Shown piece by piece: positions 25,042 to 34,406 of a DNA stretch of 64,000 nt. Under the pieces are notes generated by a model. That model did no database searches. It had not been told where the DNA came from and saw nothing but the letters and a program-made list of their open reading frames with translations. The position numbers and the translations under genes are program-made. The stretch's first letter is position 1, and every line of letters starts with the position of its first letter. Source of the DNA: an uncultured Bacteroidota bacterium (lineage in GTDB: Bacteria; Bacteroidota; Bacteroidia; 2-12-FULL-35-15); NCBI GenBank assembly GCA_903847205.1, contig CAINDA010000044.1, positions 124,001 to 188,000 of the forward strand, given 5' to 3'.

Positions 25042-26574
25042 ATGAAAAAAATCTGCCAGCTATTCCTTCTTTCTTTTCTACTTTATTCCTGCACCGCAAA
25101 AACTAAAAAAGAAGCTAAGCCTGCCCCTGATTTTTGTTCATCCATACATTGTGAAACTGCGGGAGGATTATCAAAAAAACTTGATTCAATTATCAGCCTT
25201 GCTCCTAATAAAACCGGAGTTTATACTTTAGAAGACGGCGACGGCTCAATGACTGCACGTGCATGGCTCTGCGAAAACGCTGAGAAAACAATAGATATTC
25301 AATATTTTATTTTTACTGCCGATAATGTAGGGTTAATTGCTGCTGATTACCTTGTCCGTGCGGCCGACAGAGGAGTAAAAGTGAGAATTCTGGTTGATGA
25401 TATAATGGTTGAAGCCGATGAAAATAAACTGCTTACTTTAGATTCGCATAAAAACATATCCATCAAAATATATAACCCTTCAACCAATGTGGGCAAAAAT
25501 GCATTTCAAAAATTCACTTATCTCAAAACTAATTTCGCCGGGGCAAATCAGCGGATGCACAACAAAACATTTACTGTTGACGGCCGTGTGGTAATTACCG
25601 GAGGCCGCAATATTGCGGATGAGTATTTTGATTATGATCATAAATATAATTTCCGCGACCGCGATGTGCTGCTCATCGGCGGAGAAACCGATAAAGTGCA
25701 GCAGAGTTTTAATGATTTCTGGAACAGCCCTATCAGCAAACCTGTAAGAGAGCTGGTGGATACAACAAAATTTAATTTTACTGATCCGCGGCGCTTCGAA
25801 CAGCTGCATCAATATGCCTGCGATTCAACTAATTTTTGGCCGCAGGTGCGCGGGAAAATAAAAAATATCCCAGCCGCATTTAATGAAATAGAAAAATCAG
25901 GAAAACTTCAGTGGGTTGACAGCGTTGAGTTTGTCAGCGACAGTCCTGGCAAAAATGACGGTTTAAAAGGCTTGGCAGGCGGTGGCATCACAACAACAGC
26001 ATTAATTAATTTAGTGAAGCAGGCAAAAAAATCAATCATGATTCAATCGCCTTATTTAATAACTACTGCATTAGGAAAAAAACTTTTTCAGGATGCTGTA
26101 AAACGAGGTGTGAATATTAAAATTATGACAAACAGCCTCGCTTCAACAGATAACCTGGAAGCCTTCAGCGGTTACCAGCGCGACAGGGAGCTGCTATTAA
26201 TGACAGGGATGAAAATATATGAATACAAACCTGATGCAGCTGTCCGATATAAAATAATGACCGGAGCTTTGCAGCAGAAATTGAATTATAGGCCTGTTTT
26301 CGGACTGCATGCTAAGTCTATGGTGATAGATGGCATCACAACTGTAATAGGCACTTTCAATCTTGATCCGCGGAGCGCTAATTTAAATACTGAATGTGTT
26401 ACCATTATTCATTCCGAAAAAATTTCCAGGGAAGTTTTAAATGGAATGATAGAGGAACTAAAGCCTGAAAACTGCTGGGAAACCACACTGATATTTAATC
26501 CGGATTCACAAGCCGGTTTTAAAAAGAATTTAAAATTGCCGGCAATGAAATTGATTCCAAAATCGATTTTATAA
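25042..26574 (+). CDS. Phospholipase D-family lipoprotein (ClsC/YmdC-like cardiolipin synthase)
   Basis: The ATG at 25042 gives a lipoprotein leader (FLLYSC); an ATG six codons earlier is in frame. The 510-residue protein carries two HKD motifs: His173-x-Lys-x4-Asp in HNKTFTVDG followed by GGRNI, and His423 in HAKSMVIDG followed by GTFNLDPRS. The first is preceded by IDIQYFIFTADNVG, like YmdC. By family it transfers phosphatidyl groups to form cardiolipin or hydrolyses phosphodiesters; the lipid anchor puts it at the membrane outside the cytoplasm. Identity as a ClsC-type synthase is inferred from motif layout. It is a single gene among repeats. Confidence 0.87.
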   Translation: MKKICQLFLLSFLLYSCTAKTKKEAKPAPDFCSSIHCETAGGLSKKLDSIISLAPNKTGVYTLEDGDGSMTARAWLCENAEKTIDIQYFIFTADNVGLIAADYLVRAADRGVKVRILVDDIMVEADENKLLTLDSHKNISIKIYNPSTNVGKNAFQKFTYLKTNFAGANQRMHNKTFTVDGRVVITGGRNIADEYFDYDHKYNFRDRDVLLIGGETDKVQQSFNDFWNSPISKPVRELVDTTKFNFTDPRRFEQLHQYACDSTNFWPQVRGKIKNIPAAFNEIEKSGKLQWVDSVEFVSDSPGKNDGLKGLAGGGITTTALINLVKQAKKSIMIQSPYLITTALGKKLFQDAVKRGVNIKIMTNSLASTDNLEAFSGYQRDRELLLMTGMKIYEYKPDAAVRYKIMTGALQQKLNYRPVFGLHAKSMVIDGITTVIGTFNLDPRSANLNTECVTIIHSEKISREVLNGMIEELKPENCWETTLIFNPDSQAGFKKNLKLPAMKLIPKSIL

Positions 26575-26680
26575 AATAATTTTTAAGGGCTTCTTATTTG
26601 TTTCAGCAATTATTCTATTCGAAAGCAATCAGTTTCCTGAGATTAATTGTTGAGTGATAAGTATCCTTTTTATATTTAAA

Positions 26681-26867
26681 CCTCACCCCTTGCCCCTCTC
26701 CTTGAAAAAAGGAGAGGGGTTCTACACATCAAGCTTTTCAGTTTTCTTTGAGTTATGGCTCCCCTCTCCTTTCTCAATAAAAGAGGTTCGACTCCTCAAG
26801 TTTTTTTTATACTCTTCGAGTTATGGCTCCCCTCTCCTTTTTTCAAGGAGAGGGGCCGGGGGTGAGG
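26681..26867. repeat. Long inverted repeat CCTCACCCC...GGGGTGAGG element
   Basis: Left arm 26681-26719 and right arm 26829-26867 are near-identical inverted copies (36 of 39 bases). Each itself contains CCCCTCTCC...GGAGAGGGG hairpins around TTGAAAAAA. The spacer holds a direct repeat GAGTTATGGCTCCCCTCTCC. This is a MITE-like noncoding element of a type seen between genes in many bacteria. The ORF crossing it is spurious. Confidence 0.8.
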
Positions 26868-26939
26868 TCTTGAAGAAAAAATTGTATAAAAGGAAATTTG
26901 CCGTAACCCCAGATTAATTTATTTTATAATTTTTCGGCC

Positions 26940-26947
26940 TATCTTTG
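26940..26947 (+). promoter_or_regulatory. Bacteroidota-type -7 promoter element
   Basis: TATCTTTG, matching TAnnTTTG, 65 bases upstream of the ATG at 27013. Confidence 0.4.
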
Positions 26948-27012
26948 CAGATACAGAATATTTATTCTCCAGCTGAAAAAATCAAATCTCACAGCTTTGA
27001 AAAAAAATTAAT

Positions 27013-27801
27013 ATGAAAAAACTATTTTATATATTTCTTTTTTTCACTCTCACAAGTAATGCCCAAGGCAGGTTTAATCTTGCCGCGACAATTAATATCG
27101 CTGCCGATTTTTTTACTACCGATAACCAGGGCAATATATATATTGTAAAAGCTGATGAGCTCAGCAAGTATAATAAATCAGGCAGACTGCTCTATAAATA
27201 CAGCAATAATAATTTCGGGAAAATTGATTTTGTTGATGCTTCCAACATGATGCAGCTGCTGGTGTATTACAGAAATTTTATATCAGTGCTTTTTCTTGAT
27301 AATACATTAAGCTTAATCTCAGACCCTATAAGTCTTGATAAAATAGGCTTTCAGCAGACACAGCTGACATGCGCCTCCCACAATAACGGCTTATGGTTGT
27401 ACAATCAGCAGAACTCTGAACTTGTGCGGCTCTCACAAACACTTGAAACCACCCAGCAGACAGGCAACCTGAGCCTTTTATTAAATGTAGATATGAAGCC
27501 GGATTATTTATTGGAATACGATAATAAAATATATCTCAATAATCCCTCTACCGGTATTTTAATTTTTGATGTTTACGGCACCTATTATAAAACTGTTCCT
27601 GTAAAAAATGTGCAGCATTTTCAGCCCATAGGCGAATGGCTCTATTATATTATAGATAACAAGGCCAAAGCATATAATATTAAAACTACTGAAGAAATAA
27701 AATTTGAAATGCCGCCGGTTGCATTTCAAAATTTCAGATTAGAAATGGATGTTTTATTTGTGCAGACTGATAAATCAATTTCTATTTATACTGAGCAGTA
27801 A
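27013..27801 (+). CDS. Secreted beta-propeller-like protein, unknown
   Basis: A 262-residue protein with a signal peptide (MKKLFYIFLFFTLTSNAQ). The mature part consists of repeating four-strand units with Asp/Asn turns (TTDNQGNIYIVKADELSKYN, GLWLYNQQNSELVRLS, NKIYLNNPSTGILIFDVYG), suggesting a small beta-propeller. No catalytic residues are recognised. It probably acts in the periplasm or on the outer membrane. It lies upstream of the deoxynucleoside kinase gene but 245 bases away, so co-transcription is uncertain. Confidence 0.7.
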   Translation: MKKLFYIFLFFTLTSNAQGRFNLAATINIAADFFTTDNQGNIYIVKADELSKYNKSGRLLYKYSNNNFGKIDFVDASNMMQLLVYYRNFISVLFLDNTLSLISDPISLDKIGFQQTQLTCASHNNGLWLYNQQNSELVRLSQTLETTQQTGNLSLLLNVDMKPDYLLEYDNKIYLNNPSTGILIFDVYGTYYKTVPVKNVQHFQPIGEWLYYIIDNKAKAYNIKTTEEIKFEMPPVAFQNFRLEMDVLFVQTDKSISIYTEQ

Positions 27802-27896
27802 TTTCACCTTTCAGATTTCATGCTGTATAATTTTTTTAAAATCAAAAAAAATAATAACAATATGATTAACAGTAAAACTCCTCTTTTTTAAAAAAC

Positions 27897-27905
27897 TTAT
27901 CCACA
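27897..27905 (+). promoter_or_regulatory. Perfect DnaA-box sequence upstream of the kinase gene
   Basis: TTATCCACA, the consensus DnaA box, about 140 bases before the kinase ATG. It is a single copy and could be chance in AT-rich DNA. Confidence 0.3.
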
Positions 27906-28046
27906 ATTTTCATTTTTTAAATCATCCGCACACTTGTTTTTGTATTTTCGTTTGCTGATTTTTTTTAGGCAGATTATTTTTATTTCAATCTAAAAAACGC
28001 AGTAAATAGTATAGATTAAATTACTCAAAAATTATTTAATTAGATT

Positions 28047-28673
28047 ATGCACATAGCAATAGCAGGTAACATCGGCTCGGGTAAAACTACACTCACTACA
28101 CTTTTAGCAAAACATTATAAATGGCAGTCGCACTTCGAAGATGCTGATCATAATCCTTACTTAAATGATTTTTATGAGGACATGCAGCGCTGGTCGTTTA
28201 ACCTGCAGGTGTACTTTTTAAACAGCCGTTTCGGGCAGGTGCAGGATATCCGCAAAAGCGGAAAAACTGTAATTCAGGACAGAACCATTTATGAGGATGC
28301 ATACATTTTTGCACCCAATCTGCATGCAATGGGATTAATGACAACCCGCGATTTTGAAAACTACTTTGCTTTATTCAAATTGATGGAGTCCTTTATTACA
28401 CCTCCTGATTTGTTAATCTATCTTAGAGCTTCGGTTCCAACATTGGTAAACCAAATTCAAAAACGCGGTCGTGATTATGAAAATGCAATCCGTTTAGATT
28501 ATTTAAAACGTTTGAACGAGCGTTACGAAGCGTTCATTACTTCTTATGAAAAAGAAAATTCAAACGCAAAGCTTTTGATAATTGATGTTGACAATATTAA
28601 TTTCCTTGAAAAGCAGGAAGACCTCGGTCTCATCATTAATAAGATTGATGCAGAGATCAACGGATTGTTTTAA
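28047..28673 (+). CDS. Deoxynucleoside kinase (dGK/dAK type)
   Basis: A 208-residue P-loop kinase. The Walker A loop is GNIGSGKTTL at residues 7-16, the DRT motif (DRTIYEDAYIFA) is near residue 80, and a lid with RGRDYENAIRLDYLKRL is near 150-165. It phosphorylates deoxyadenosine, deoxyguanosine or deoxycytidine with ATP for nucleotide salvage in the cytoplasm; the purine form is the usual one in Bacteroidota, but specificity is inferred. Length and order are normal. A DnaA-box-like sequence lies upstream. Confidence 0.92.
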   Translation: MHIAIAGNIGSGKTTLTTLLAKHYKWQSHFEDADHNPYLNDFYEDMQRWSFNLQVYFLNSRFGQVQDIRKSGKTVIQDRTIYEDAYIFAPNLHAMGLMTTRDFENYFALFKLMESFITPPDLLIYLRASVPTLVNQIQKRGRDYENAIRLDYLKRLNERYEAFITSYEKENSNAKLLIIDVDNINFLEKQEDLGLIINKIDAEINGLF

Positions 28674-28765
28674 AAATGGATATTGGATGTTAGGTATTGG
28701 ATAAATGCTGACATCTAACATCTGCAATTCAAACTTTAAACCTACAAACTTTAAACTTATTTAAC

Positions 28766-29209
28766 ATGGCACTAGAAGAAAAAATAAATGCTGACATCAA
28801 AACAGCTATGTTAGCAAGAGATGCAGCAAAACTAGAAGCATTACGTGCTGTAAAATCAGCAATAATAATATTAAAAACTTCTCCTGAAGGATATACCGAT
28901 GATTCGGAAGTAAAGTCGCTTCAGAAAATGGTTAAACAGCGTAAAGAAACTGCTGAAATATACAAAACTCAGAACCGTGCTGATTTAGCCGATGTTGAAT
29001 TATTTCAGGCCGGCATCATTGAATCTTATTTACCGCAGCAAATGTCTGAAGATGAAATAAAGGCTGAAGTAGCTGCAATTATTGCATCGGTGGGCGCAAC
29101 ATCGCCTGCTGACATGGGAAAAGTAATGGGTGCCGCATCTAAAAAATTAGCCGGAAAAGCTGACGGTAAAATTATTTCAGGAATTGTAAAAGAACTTCTG
29201 AGTAAATAA
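28766..29209 (+). CDS. yqeY: YqeY/GatB-like tRNA-associated protein
   Basis: A 147-residue protein of the GatB/YqeY family: ALEEKINADIKTAMLARDAAKLEALRAVKSAI at the N-terminus, a helical bundle, ESYLPQQMSEDEIKAEVAAII in the middle, and the C-terminal GKVMGAASKKLAGKADGKIISGIVKELL block shared with the tail of GatB. The family is thought to help tRNA or amidotransferase function, though the reaction is not established. Length is normal and it is cytoplasmic. It follows the kinase gene by 92 bases of low-complexity sequence. Confidence 0.9.
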   Translation: MALEEKINADIKTAMLARDAAKLEALRAVKSAIIILKTSPEGYTDDSEVKSLQKMVKQRKETAEIYKTQNRADLADVELFQAGIIESYLPQQMSEDEIKAEVAAIIASVGATSPADMGKVMGAASKKLAGKADGKIISGIVKELLSK

Positions 29210-29311
29210 TCTGTCAAAAAAAAACAATCAAATAAAATCATCTGCTGATTTTAAAATTCATGCTGAAAGCATGCATAGATTATATTAACAAAAATAAAAA
29301 CAAATATAAAA

Positions 29312-29914
29312 GTGGGAAAATTGAAAAAAGTATTTTTATTCGCAGGTTTAATATTAAGTTCTAACCTCATTTTTTCCCAGGCATTCGATGATGGGAAAAA
29401 CATTATATCACTTGGCTTTGGTCTTCCTGCAACATCAAGGATCACAAATACTTTTGATCAATACAAATCTAATATTGATTATAACTCCAAAAATTACGGC
29501 ACAGTAGTTTTAAAATATGAGCACGGGTTGCAGAAATATTTTGGCATCGGCCTTAACTTTGAATATTCAAATGGTTCGGTATCCTATAAATATGATAATT
29601 CGCCTACCCTGCGCTATGAGGTAAATATAAAAAGCAGTTTGATCGGGGGCTATGCACGTTTAAATGGTCATTTCCCAATCGGCAAATCATTGGATATATT
29701 TGCCGGTGCAGGATTAGGATATATTTACAAGATCGATAATTACAACGACACCAATCCGACAAATTCAAATATCTCTCGCAAAAATACTTCTTTGGATTTT
29801 GATTATCAGCTCACTCTTGGAGTCCGCTATATGATAAAGGAACATTTCGGTTTGTTCGCCGAAGTAGGTCAGGCTTCAACAATAGCTCAGATGGGGATTT
29901 GCCTAGGATTCTAA
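29312..29914 (+). CDS. Outer-membrane beta-barrel protein (OmpW/porin-like), GTG start
   Basis: The only usable starts are a GTG at 29312 and a TTG at 29321; there is no ATG. The 200-residue product has a signal peptide (KVFLFAGLILSSNLIFSQ) and alternating beta-strands ending in a terminal Phe (QMGICLGF), the hallmark of a small eight-stranded outer-membrane barrel. The length fits OmpW- or OmpX-like proteins. No ligand is predicted. Use of GTG is inferred from the absence of ATG. Confidence 0.7.
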   Translation: MGKLKKVFLFAGLILSSNLIFSQAFDDGKNIISLGFGLPATSRITNTFDQYKSNIDYNSKNYGTVVLKYEHGLQKYFGIGLNFEYSNGSVSYKYDNSPTLRYEVNIKSSLIGGYARLNGHFPIGKSLDIFAGAGLGYIYKIDNYNDTNPTNSNISRKNTSLDFDYQLTLGVRYMIKEHFGLFAEVGQASTIAQMGICLGF

Positions 29915-30020
29915 GGTATTAGAGGAAATATACTCTTCATTTTTTAGCAGGTCTTTTTTATAAAGTATCATTTGGAAAAACTTTTGGTTCATTTTTCTCC
30001 TGCACTATTAATTTCTCTTC

Positions 30021-30590
30021 TTAAAATTTTATATTATAATTTATGCCGACCCAAGGAAGCATTTTTAAGGCATTAAATTTATAACCTCCATCTCTATAAG
30101 TAAATATTATGGGAGAAAATGCAACAGTTATAGAATTTCCCTTTTTCAAATATCTCCGCCAGCCAACTGAAGGTACTATAGACATAAGGCTGTATAAAGG
30201 CCGGTAATCCTGAAGGGAATCATTGAATTCGTTTCTTTCTTTCTGGGTCTTAGGATACGGATAAAAATCAAAAGCATTTGTCTCCGCCAAACCCAGCAGT
30301 AATTTATTTTCTTTTTCTCCAATCAAAGCGCTTATTCCAATTGGTGCAACTACCCCGTCAACTCCTGCAAACGGCTCATAACTCACATTTATTCCGGCCG
30401 CAAGTAATAGTTTTTTTGATTTGTAAAATGTTCTTTCATACCCTAAAGAATAAAATCCGGCTTTTCCAAAAAGCTCAATTGAAAAATTATTGCTGCTTAA
30501 TGTTTTATTATAAAATTGAGAGGTGTCTTTTTGAGAGAACAAGGGATTAATACCAGATAAGGTAATTAATGTAATGAGCAGGTTTTTCAT
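30021..30590 (-). CDS. Secreted or outer-membrane beta-rich protein, unknown
   Basis: The ATG at 30590 gives a signal peptide (MKNLLITLITLSGINPLFSQ); the open frame upstream to 30659 has no leader. The 189-residue mature protein is beta-strand rich with a GINYNIKF end, typical of a small outer-membrane barrel. No family motif is recognised. It faces the barrel gene at 29312 (convergent) with about 100 bases between stops. Confidence 0.65.
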   Translation of the reverse strand: MKNLLITLITLSGINPLFSQKDTSQFYNKTLSSNNFSIELFGKAGFYSLGYERTFYKSKKLLLAAGINVSYEPFAGVDGVVAPIGISALIGEKENKLLLGLAETNAFDFYPYPKTQKERNEFNDSLQDYRPLYSLMSIVPSVGWRRYLKKGNSITVAFSPIIFTYRDGGYKFNALKMLPWVGINYNIKF

Positions 30591-30911
30591 TTTTTCAAAG
30601 ATTAAAAAAAACTTTAAAGATACCGGAGAAAAAATTTTGCATTTTTTTTTATTATGCAATGCCGGCTTTTTAAATCTTTATTGAATTTCAAGTAGAATAT
30701 AGAAGATAAAAATACTGCATCAAAAGTATGAAATAATTATAGAATGCAAATTTTAATTCTCTCAATTTCAACTCAGAAATCGAATTATTTCAAACTATAA
30801 TTCGTTTGCATTTGATTATTCAAAATCATAAACATACAGTATTGCCTGATTTCTATCGAAAATCATCATAAATTTATCAATCCGATTAAGTATCTTCCAC
30901 GCAAAAATTCT
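30591..30911. other. Intergenic region upstream of superoxide dismutase
   Basis: About 320 bases of AT-rich DNA with several AATTC/GAATT-containing near-repeats (for example AACTCAGAAATCGAATTATTTC). I see no gene or strong hairpin, only promoter-like sequence near the end. Confidence 0.5.
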
Positions 30912-30919
30912 TATCTTTG
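30912..30919 (+). promoter_or_regulatory. Bacteroidota-type -7 promoter element for sod
   Basis: TATCTTTG, matching TAnnTTTG, 44 bases upstream of the superoxide dismutase ATG. Confidence 0.45.
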
Positions 30920-30963
30920 ATAAATAATTAAATCAAAAACTTAACCTAAAACCCCTAATAATA

Positions 30964-31593
30964 ATGGCTTTCGAATTACCAAAATTACCGTATGCATACA
31001 ATGCATTAGAACCTCATATTGATGCGCGCACAATGGAAATACACCATTCAAAGCATCATCAGGCGTATGTTACAAATTTAAACAATGCAATTGCAGGTAC
31101 TGATGCCGAAAAATTAAGCATCGAAGAAATTTGTAAAAACATTTCTAAATACCCGGCTGCTGTCCGCAATAATGGCGGCGGACATTTTAATCACTCTTTA
31201 TTCTGGACGCTTATGGCGCCGAATGCTGGCGGACTGCCTACTGGCGATTTAGCTGCAGCAATAAATACCGCTTTTGGTACTTTCGATGAATTTAAAAAAC
31301 AATTTGCAGCTGCTGGTACAACTCGTTTTGGTTCAGGATGGGCTTGGCTGCTTTTAAAAGACGGCAAGCTGGTTATAAGCTCTACCCCTAATCAGGATAA
31401 CCCTTTAATGGATATTGCAGAAGTAAAAGGAGCTCCTATTTTAGCTTTAGATGTTTGGGAGCATGCTTATTATTTAAATTATCAAAACAGACGCCCTGAT
31501 TATATTACTGCTTTTTGGAATGTTGTTAACTGGAGCGAAGCTTCAAGATTATACAAAAACGAAACAGCTAAATTGATGAAAGAAACCAGATAA
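30964..31593 (+). CDS. sodA: Superoxide dismutase, Mn/Fe family (Mn-type residues)
   Basis: A 209-residue protein of full length. The metal ligands are a His in [12 protein letters not shown] (near residue 27), a His in [11 protein letters not shown] (near 80), and Asp and His in [10 protein letters not shown] (near 170). The Gly in GGGHFNH together with Gln in TPNQDNPL is the Mn-type pattern, whereas Fe enzymes carry the Gln in the first block, so Mn is the likely metal. It converts superoxide to peroxide and oxygen, without a signal peptide, in the cytoplasm. A TAnnTTTG promoter precedes it and a terminator follows. Confidence 0.95.
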   Translation: MAFELPKLPYAYNALEPHIDARTMEIHHSKHHQAYVTNLNNAIAGTDAEKLSIEEICKNISKYPAAVRNNGGGHFNHSLFWTLMAPNAGGLPTGDLAAAINTAFGTFDEFKKQFAAAGTTRFGSGWAWLLLKDGKLVISSTPNQDNPLMDIAEVKGAPILALDVWEHAYYLNYQNRRPDYITAFWNVVNWSEASRLYKNETAKLMKETR

Positions 31594-31670
31594 TTTTTTT
31601 CGTTTGTTCTGAATTAAAAATCACAACAACGTAAAAACTATTTATCCGGAATTAAAAAATTAATTATAAA

Positions 31671-31703
31671 GGGGATGAGATAAACTCATCCTCTTTTATT
31701 TTT
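31671..31703 (+). terminator. Rho-independent terminator after sodA
   Basis: Stem GGGGATGAG/CTCATCCTC with a five-base loop and a T-rich tail, 78 bases after the stop. Confidence 0.85.
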
Positions 31704-31707
31704 TAAA

Positions 31708-32148
31708 ATGTATAAACGTATAGTATTTATAACTTTTTTGCTCCTATCAGGATTATCTTTTACTGCAATTTCTTCAAATCTGCCTGAAGCCGAAAAAAAC
31801 AATTCAGTACCTGCTCCCAGCGATACATTATTGAAATCAAAAGCAGGTGATACTGCAGTTGTTCAATTAAATAATAAATGCTCATTAAGCGAAGTAGAAC
31901 TGCCTGCATCAGATAATCAGAAAAAGAAAAAACGGATAGCGGCCATATCTGCTTTCCCTTTTCCATTTGGATTTGTTGGAACACACCGGGTTATGCTCGG
32001 CACCAAACCCTGGGTTCCTATTATATATGCCGCCACATTCGGCGGGTGTTTCGGCCTGCTTCCTTTAATAGACTTCTGTGTAATCGTATTCAGTAATGAT
32101 ATTACCCAGTATGAAAATAATCCCAATGTTTTTATGTGGATTAAATAA
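31708..32148 (+). CDS. TM2-domain membrane protein
   Basis: A 146-residue protein with an N-terminal signal-like helix (MYKRIVFITFLLLSGLSFTAI), a 50-residue polar linker and a C-terminal TM2 domain of two helices. The FGFVGTHRVMLGTKP motif starts the domain and IDFCVIVF ends it; the Gly and His positions match the TM2 consensus. The domain's biochemical role is unknown. Its start is five bases after the T-run of the sod terminator, so the promoter must overlap it or lie upstream. Confidence 0.8.
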   Translation: MYKRIVFITFLLLSGLSFTAISSNLPEAEKNNSVPAPSDTLLKSKAGDTAVVQLNNKCSLSEVELPASDNQKKKKRIAAISAFPFPFGFVGTHRVMLGTKPWVPIIYAATFGGCFGLLPLIDFCVIVFSNDITQYENNPNVFMWIK

Positions 32149-32204
32149 ATTTAATTTTTCGCATTACAATTCGTAATTCGTTAATATTCGTAATTCGCAG
32201 TACA

Positions 32205-32804
32205 ATGAAAATTGGTTTGTTTTTCGGTTCATTTAATCCCGTTCACACAGGGCACATGGTGCTTGCTAATTACATGCTTGAATTTACTGACTTAGACCGC
32301 ATTTGGTTTGTAGTTTCTCCCCATAACCCATTGAAAAAAAAGAGCAGTCTGCTCGATGAAAAACAGCGCTTACACATGGTAAATCTTGCAATCGGGGACA
32401 ATATAAAAATGAAAGCAAGCAATATTGAATTTAAACTTCCACAGCCGTCTTATACAATAAACACGCTGACTTATCTAAAAGAAAAATACCCTTTAAACGA
32501 ATTTGCACTGATAATGGGAGAAGATAATCTTGACAGTTTTCATAAATGGAAAAACTATGAAGAAATTTTAAAACATTATCAGCTGTACGTTTACCCCCGT
32601 CAAAAACCTTTGCCAGATGGCCCTTCCGGGGATGATCTGAGAGTGAAACCGAATCAGCATCAGGTAAAATTAGTAAATGCACCATTAATGGAAATATCAT
32701 CCACCGCAATCCGGCAGGCCATTAAGGAGAAAAAAGATATGCGCTATTTTACATCAGAACCTGTATGGGAATATATTAAAGCGATGCACTTTTACGAAAA
32801 ATAA
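32205..32804 (+). CDS. nadD: Nicotinate-nucleotide adenylyltransferase NadD
   Basis: A 199-residue nucleotidyltransferase. FFGSFNPVHTGHMVLA at the N-terminus holds the GSFDP-type and HxGH motifs, and ISSTAIRQAI near residue 165 is the SSTxIR signature. It makes deamido-NAD from nicotinate mononucleotide and ATP in NAD biosynthesis. Length and motif order are normal. It follows the TM2 gene by 56 bases, and a direct repeat (ATTCGTAATTCG-like) lies just before its start. Confidence 0.94.
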   Translation: MKIGLFFGSFNPVHTGHMVLANYMLEFTDLDRIWFVVSPHNPLKKKSSLLDEKQRLHMVNLAIGDNIKMKASNIEFKLPQPSYTINTLTYLKEKYPLNEFALIMGEDNLDSFHKWKNYEEILKHYQLYVYPRQKPLPDGPSGDDLRVKPNQHQVKLVNAPLMEISSTAIRQAIKEKKDMRYFTSEPVWEYIKAMHFYEK

Positions 32805-32892
32805 AAACTCCTTTCTTCCGTTATTTATTTTTGTCAGAAACAAATTGATAAAACAAAATAAAATCTTTCCTATTTATAATTCATTTTCATCA

Positions 32893-34236
32893 ATGCTTAT
32901 CAATCATTCAATCCGCTTTAAAAATTTATTAACCCGGACGTGCGGCATCCTGCTTACGATGCTTGCAATAATAAGCTGTACTCAGCAAACTCCTCAGGAA
33001 AAAAAAACTGAAATTAAAAAAGACACAGCAAAAATTTACACTAAAGAAAAAACTTCTACTCAAAAAACTTCTACTCAAAAAAAAGAATTTGTCAGGATCT
33101 ACAATGATAATGCACGTTTCATTGCCGGCATGAAAAGCGATGAGGGAAGCGAGTTTTTAAAACTGGAAAAAAATCAAGATTGGAGAATATATGCTTCATG
33201 GTTTAATAACGGCTGGACGGCGCTTGAAGAAAGGCAGCTGAGCAAAATAAAATCATGGTCAGAAAAGGAATTAACATTCAACAACCCTGCTTCTGCCCAC
33301 TCAGAAAGCCATTCAGATATGCAGGGATATAAAACAGTTTTTTATCCTTTCAGCGGTGCTGACTTTTTATACGCGGATACTTTTTTTCCTGCTGCTGAAA
33401 ACTATATAATGATTGGCTTAGAGCCCGTCGGCAAAATTCCTGATATCCGGAAAATACCGTCTGACTTCTGGGAAAATTATTTTCTTGCTCTGCGCAAGGC
33501 TCAGAGCACTATTCTTTCCTCTTCGTTTTTTAAAACAAGGGATATGAGAACAGATTTTCAAATACAGGAACTAAAGGGCACACTGCCTTTGTTGATGGTA
33601 TATCTGGCAAGAACAGGCAATAAAATTATTACCATTGAACCGGTGCAGGTAAATGACAGCGGACAAGTTATAAAAAGTACTTTCCCCCAGATTACATGGC
33701 AGGGAGCCGGAAAAATGAACGGTGTTCAAATAACCTTTGAAGTAAACCGCGGAAATGATTCACTTTCTTCAGTTACAAAAAATTCAAATGAAACGGCTTC
33801 TGTTCAAAAAACTCTTTATTATTTTTCTTTTGATTTATCAGATAAATCTTTGCAAAAAAAGAACGGACTCGAAATTTTTCTGAACAGCTTCAGTGAAGCA
33901 GCAACTTTCATTAAGTCTGCCTCTTATTTGATGCATCAACCTAATTTTGAGACCATCCACAAAATAATTTTAAATCACAGTCAGGCTGTTTTGCAGGATG
34001 ATTCCGGCATTCCTGTTCATTTTTTCGCAGAGCAGGAAAATTGGCAGAAGGTGCAGTATTACGGCACTTACAACGGCCCTATACCAATGTTCAAAAAGTT
34101 TTATCAGACAGATTTAAAAAACGCTTTCAATGACACTTCAAAAGTGAAACCTCTCCCTTTCGGAATCGGTTACCAGCGGAAAGTAGATAAATCAAATTTA
34201 TTAATCGCGAAAAAAACATTCCCAGTTAAATCCTAA
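32893..34236 (+). CDS. Lipoprotein of unknown function
   Basis: The ATG at 32893 is chosen over a TTG at 32845 because it leaves a lipoprotein leader (ILLTMLAIISC). The 447-residue product has a Lys/Thr/Gln linker with near-identical copies of STQKTSTQK, then a large globular part. Two regions look conserved: DMQGYKTVFYPFSGADFLYADTFFP near residue 155, and WQKVQYYGTYNGPIPMF near the C-terminus. I do not recognise a domain. It is likely anchored in the membrane facing the periplasm or surface. Its neighbours do not suggest a role. Confidence 0.7.
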   Translation: MLINHSIRFKNLLTRTCGILLTMLAIISCTQQTPQEKKTEIKKDTAKIYTKEKTSTQKTSTQKKEFVRIYNDNARFIAGMKSDEGSEFLKLEKNQDWRIYASWFNNGWTALEERQLSKIKSWSEKELTFNNPASAHSESHSDMQGYKTVFYPFSGADFLYADTFFPAAENYIMIGLEPVGKIPDIRKIPSDFWENYFLALRKAQSTILSSSFFKTRDMRTDFQIQELKGTLPLLMVYLARTGNKIITIEPVQVNDSGQVIKSTFPQITWQGAGKMNGVQITFEVNRGNDSLSSVTKNSNETASVQKTLYYFSFDLSDKSLQKKNGLEIFLNSFSEAATFIKSASYLMHQPNFETIHKIILNHSQAVLQDDSGIPVHFFAEQENWQKVQYYGTYNGPIPMFKKFYQTDLKNAFNDTSKVKPLPFGIGYQRKVDKSNLLIAKKTFPVKS

Positions 34237-34406
34237 TCCTCGGATAATACAAATCATTTTGTAATACTGAAAAAACAAATAAAATTTCCTGCTGATTTTT
34301 TAATCATAAATTTTTAACGCACAAACAGAGTTTAAATAATTATTTTAATTTCAATTTTTTTTGAGGACATTTACATCTTGTAACACATACTAATCCCGAT
34401 AAAAGC

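Noticed and set aside
26654-26917. ORF reading HPLPLSLKKGEG and LLFSRRGAGGEV
   Set aside because: It is the translation of the CCTCACCCC inverted-repeat element; such peptides are artefacts.
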